A stretch of 64,000 nucleotides of DNA from the NCBI GenBank assembly GCA_037367405.1, contig JAZKJV010010535.1, positions 372,001-436,000 on the forward strand, written 5' to 3'. How positions within the stretch are numbered: the stretch's first letter is position 1; each line of letters begins with the position of its first letter. The translations under genes and the position numbers were made by a program. Of the stretch, positions 59,157 to 64,000 are shown in pieces. The notes under the pieces are model-generated. The model was given only the letters and a program-made list of their open reading frames with translations, was not told where the DNA came from and did no database searches. This stretch comes from Ottelia alismoides. Its lineage: Eukaryota > Streptophyta > Magnoliopsida > Alismatales > Hydrocharitaceae.

Positions 59157-61700
59157 CTTAGATTTTATAAGGATTATTTGAAAATTACAATCATCATCGA
59201 CATTATACTTTCAAAGCACATCAATGGGAGATCAAGACTATAGATACACACAAACCAAAGGTTGTTGTCCTATTGTGTATTTAATTGTCATTCATCATTA
59301 TTATGAGGAAACTTGTACATTGCAACCACATACATTATGTGTCCAACTGCAAGTACACTATCTTGATCATGAATCCGAGTGGGTTTAAAGTGGATTATCT
59401 GAAATTAGATATTTGCATAAATACATATTTTACTTTGATTTAGAAATTTTTATATCGACGTTGTCTTGCCTTGTCAACACTGAAAGTCCATTCCCTTATT
59501 CACTTTCAATGTCAGAGATATATTTACCATTGTATCTCAAACAAGACATGGGATTTCCTTTTTTATCTTTGTTACATCCCAATAATATGAGAAATTGTAA
59601 CTTGGATAAAAAGAAGCGGGAACACATTCTGCCTTACTAGTCCAAATTGCATTTCCTAATTCGATCTTGAACACCTAGGCCCACCACCCCCAAGGTGATA
59701 TTGACCCATTATCAATTGAACCAACCGTCAATAGGAATAGCACTCGCTATGTGCAATCCAATATTGCCCCAATAATATGAGGAACCGAAATTGGGTTCAC
59801 TATGCATACGGTCTTACTTTTTCGAGAAGCAAAGTGCCCGATCCAAATGTGCTTGTATGCAGGAGCTGTCACTCATATCTGCATCCATCTTAACTCAAAA
59901 CATTTGGTCCAGGAAAGTTCTCAAAAATTTTAAGTACATCATCTCTTATGGAGCTACCATTTATCATGATGCAATGAACCATGTCATTCATGATTAAATC
60001 TCGAGATCCCATTTGTATGCCAAAACATCTTCTTAGATTTTATAAGAATTATTTGACAATTACGATAATCATCGACATGATACTTCCAAAGCACACTCGA
60101 TGAGATATCAAGACTATAGAGACGCAAAAACCATAGGTTGTTGTCCTATTGTCTATTTAATTATCCTTCCTCATTATTATGAGGAAACTTGCACGTTGCA
60201 ACCAACCACAAACATTATGTGTCCAATTGCGAGTACACTATCTTCATCATGAATCCAATTCATGAGAGTTTACCGGTTATTATTGAGTACAATATTGAGT
60301 GGGTTTAATGACGATAATATAAAATAAGATATTTGCATAAATACGTATTTTACTTTGATTTAGGAATTTTTATATCAAAGTTGTATTATCTTGTCAACAT
60401 TGAAAATTCATTCCGTTATTAACTTTCAATGTAAGAGATATATTTACCATTATATCTCAAGCAAGATCAGGGATCTTCTTTCTTATCTTTTTTACAACCC
60501 AATAATAAGAGAAACTATAACTCACATAAAAAGAAGCAAGAGCACATTCTGCCTTGCAAGTCCAACTTGCATTTCTCAATTCAATTTTTAACACACCGAC
60601 CCACAAACCCCTAAGGTGATGTTGACCCATTGTTTATTGTACCAAACGTCAATAAGAATAACACTCGTTTTGTGGAATCCAATACCGCCCCAATAATATG
60701 AGAAACCAATATTGGGGTCAGTATACATATGGAATCACTCTTTAGAGAAGCAAAGAGCCTAATCCAGATGAGCTTGTATGCAGGAGCTGTCACTCATATC
60801 TACATCTATCTTAACTCAAAAACATTGATTCTCGCAGGTTATCAAACATTTTGAGTACATCATCTCTTATCGTGCCACCATTTAGCATGATGCAGTGAAC
60901 CATGTCATTAATGATTAAATGTCGAGAGCATATATGTATGACAAAACATCTTCTTAGATTTTATAAGGATTATTTCACAATTACGATCATCATGAACATG
61001 AAACTTCCAAATCACATTCACTGAGAGATTGGGGCTATAAGGACACACAAACCCAGGTTGTTGTCTTATTGTCTATTTAATTATCATTCCTCATTATTAT
61101 GATGAAACTTACATATTGCAACAACATACATTATGTGTCCAACTGCAAGTACACTATAATCCAAATCACGAGAATTTGCTGGTTATTATTGAGTATATTA
61201 TTGAATGGGTTTAACGAGGATTACCTGAAATAAGATATTTGCCAAAATACATACTTTACATTGATTTAGGAATTTTTATATCAATGTTGTCTTGCATTGT
61301 CAACACTGCAATTTCTTTCCCTTATTCACATTCAATGTAAGAGATATACTTACCATTATATCTCAAGCAAAATCTAAGATCTCCTTTCTTATCTTTGTTA
61401 CATCCCAATAATATGAGAAACTATAACTCAGATAAAATGAAGCGGGAACACATTCCTCCTAACAAGTCCAACTTGCATTTAACAATTCGATCTTTAACAT
61501 CTGTGCCCAACACCCCTAAGGTGATGTTGACCCACTATTAGTTGAACCAACCTTCAACAGGAATAGCACTTGCTATGTGGAATCCAATATCACCCCAATA
61601 ATATGAGGAACCAGTATTGGGGTTACTATGCATACGGTTTTACTCTTTCGAGAAGCAAAGAGCCTGATCCAGATGCGCTTGTATGTAGGAGTTGTCACTT
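59157..61700. repeat. Tandem repeat of about 0.9 kb, nearly three units
   Basis: Units begin CTTAGATTTTATAAGGAT at 59157, 60032 and 60953, and contain the matching landmarks AATAATATGAGAAA (59581, 60501, 61407), CATTATGTGTCCAA and a GGAGCTGTCACTCATATC block. A partial copy lies at 35030-35740. Minus-strand ORFs (60611-60793, 61573-61788) share IWIRLFAS, so that strand may once have been coding or transcribed, but I recognise no family. Confidence 0.75.
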
Positions 61701-62454
61701 TGGACAGGCGTCTCCTACATACAACCCCTAGCGTCAAAACCCTTCGCCTTGACGAAAGACCATGGATGCTACTTATGTGACCATCCATATCATGTTCAAA
61801 TTCTAATTAATTATTATGAATTATATTCACATAAAAAAAATCTTCCAAGGGAAATACTACTCTATTCATAATAGAGAGTTCATTTATAATTGGATCTAAT
61901 TATTTAATCATATTAAATCAATTATCAATTCAATCTATCAACCAACAGATAATTTTTAAGTGTTACTTGAAGGATGGTATAATCTCAAAATGCGTATTAT
62001 TCGCATTTTAATAATATGAAAAATACCCATTATCATTTCAAGCATTATCCATTCCTTAACCGTTGTCACGGCCAGTACCCACGGGTGTGGTATAGATCGC
62101 TCATAGAGCAACTTACAACCCTAATGATCCTCGATTAGACACCATTTCTGCCTCAAGTCAAGATAATGCAATTTGATCATTTTGTATTTGAGAAGATAAT
62201 CATTCCTTCAACCGATGTTTTACCATATAATTCACCAAAACATTTTTTGATTAATATTATAATGAGATTTGCTAAACAAATCCCTAATCCTACTCAAGTA
62301 TCAATAATTGTTGGAAAGTTCATTGAAGGATATGGGAAAAATCATTAAGTTCATCAAGGAAGCGTGGAGATCGGATCATATGCAATTGTGAGCGACTAGT
62401 CGCACAAGTTGATCGGTGAAGCGGGAACTAAAAATTTAAATGATGAAAACACAT
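61701..62454. other. Unassigned sequence between the tandem repeat and the inverted copia LTR
   Basis: No gene is seen. An inverted pair (GTATGTAGGAG at 61683 and CTCCTACATAC at 61712) marks the junction with the tandem repeat. 62310-62400 resembles, in reverse, the LTR 3' end at 35890-35976, including GCGACTAGTCGCAC. Confidence 0.45.
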
Positions 62455-64000
62455 GATATAAGAAAACTTCTCAGATTGTTTCAACTAAAATACAGAAAAG
62501 TAATAGTTTTACCTCTTGAACCGTGGTTGCAATCGAGTATCTAAAGGAAGAGACCTCTTGTCTCAAGTTCGATCCTACGAATGAAACATGTGCTCCTCAC
62601 TATCCATGTTGATGATCCAAGCATCGAATCTCTTCATCTCCTCACACAAGATCTGACGTCTTCTTGATGAGCGAGGTGCATTGAAAGATATAGTGATCCA
62701 CGAGCGGTTGAAGTGATAATACATTGACACAACGATGACGACAGCGATCTCTCTCTAGGACATCAAGGTGGACAACCATAAGTTGAGAGAGAAGGAGAGA
62801 TGTCATGTAGAGAGAATGACGGAGAGAGCATACATGTTATATATGTAAAGAAGAGCTAGGGTTGCCTCTTCTTTTATAATATTCTGGGAGACCATGGAAC
62901 TCAATCCATGGACAACACAAATCTAATAGCTCACATGATTTGTGTTTCTTTCAATGGACATGATTTTGGTTCTAAAAATACAATGACAATTAATTCAAAT
63001 ATAATAATTATATTGAATAATAAACAATATAATTTAATTAATATTAAATCGATCTACCTTGGAGAAATAGGAAGGAGTCTAGCCTCCTTCCAAAAGGAGG
63101 GTGGACGTTCACAAGTCCTAATAGGACTTGGTGGTTGTCCCCTCTCCGTAATAGGAAGGGGAGCCTCCTTTTCCTAATACACGGAATCACCCATTTCGTG
63201 AATTTCTCTAAATATTTGCAACAACTTTTGTTGTAAATTATATCATAAAAATAAATCCAATTTATTTTGTGAGCATTGTAATCATGCCAATGGAAAATAT
63301 TTAATCACATTCACAACACAAAATAAAATGTAATTATATTTTCAATTAATTGTCCAATGTGAATCTAATTCACATCAACATTTAAATTATAAATGTTATA
63401 TACAAAAAGCTCTCTCTTATATATTAGAAATCACATTTATAATATATATATATATATGATTATTATGAATAGTGATATCCAAATTATTCATATCCATGAT
63501 AATTAAATCACATTTAATTGACTTGGATTTCTATTCTCATGTGCCCAAATAATATGAATCACATCCTATTATTCACACCTTTGATAATTAAATCATATTT
63601 AATTATTTTAGATAACTCTCCTTATATGTCCTAATAATATGAATCAAATTCATATTATTTATGATACTTGAATCGCATTTAATTATACATTTTCCTCAAT
63701 GCTTGCATTAATTATCAACAATGAAATTATCCTTAAACTCTTTCAAGGATTATGCACCTTCTCCGCGGATACATGTAGATAAGGACAGGGTGATTGTATG
63801 TCCGATGTATAATGACTTGGATATTGGGATCACATCTCAAATCCAGATCTCGTGGACCACTCAAAGATGCGTGATTAAATTAAGGTCGTAGATCTAATAT
63901 TCTCATTGCATTTGAATCTCATTCAAATCAATATCCAACAATTGGACCAAGATTAGATCACTTCTGAGTGTGGTCACTAAAATCCAGACCAGTTTTATCA
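62455..64000 (-). repeat. Copia LTR, family 2 (copy 3, reverse)
   Basis: This is the reverse complement of 57691-59150, including the flank beyond the LTR start (GGATTTTAGTGAC on the minus strand). The minus-strand TATA is at 62871-62880. It continues to the window edge, so the outer limit of the inverted repeat is unknown. Confidence 0.78.

Noticed and set aside
59157..61700. Spaced repeats considered as a CRISPR-like array
   Set aside because: Units are about 0.9 kb long and diverged, with no short identical repeats or unique spacers.

Overview
The window is repeat-rich plant nuclear DNA. I see no host gene, tRNA, rRNA or CRISPR array. Almost everything is nested, mostly decayed LTR retrotransposons. 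The evidence for a plant is: Athila-type Ty3 elements with primer-binding sites for tRNA-Asp, Ty1/copia elements with a TGGTATCAGAG primer site, an RTE/L1-type LINE end, and a small GTTTGGTT-type foldback MITE. I cannot name the species.

Layout. 1-10200 is element A (+). It has a partial 5' LTR (cut by the window edge), a tRNA-Asp primer site, a broken gag, an Asp/Glu-rich ORF in place of pol, a cluster of polypurine-tract-like hairpins, and a 3' LTR cut at 10200. 10201-32072 is element B (-), an Athila-like element with 3.86-kb LTRs at 10201-14908 (carrying a LINE fragment) and 28210-32072. Its gag and protease read on the minus strand, but its RT-RNase H-integrase block (about 16004-19602) is inverted. 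A 3.68-kb solo LTR (21232-24909) interrupts its gag. 32073-33987 is element C, an Athila-type RT-to-integrase remnant (+) with no LTRs of its own.

33988-39656 and 55057-57540 hold decayed copia pieces. They include a forward and a reverse copy of one element lying head to head about a palindrome centre near 38515. A 15.4-kb array of three LTRs and two internal regions (39657-55056) is inserted into the reverse copy and bounded by an exact GGCAT target duplication. 57640-64000 holds two inverted copies of a second copia LTR family around a 0.9-kb tandem repeat.

How the parts relate. Element A, the three-LTR array and the B/C group share PPT sequence (AAGTATAGGGG), LTRs opening with TGATGAA followed by its own inverted repeat, and tRNA-Asp primer sites. 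My inference is that the pol-bearing B/C lineage is the autonomous group, while element A (no pol) and the array (no recognisable protein) are non-autonomous relatives that used its enzymes. Every pol copy seen is disabled. The least ordinary signals are the three-LTR array with matching target duplication, the repeated PPT-like hairpins, the pol-less element with the acidic ORF, and the internal inversion.
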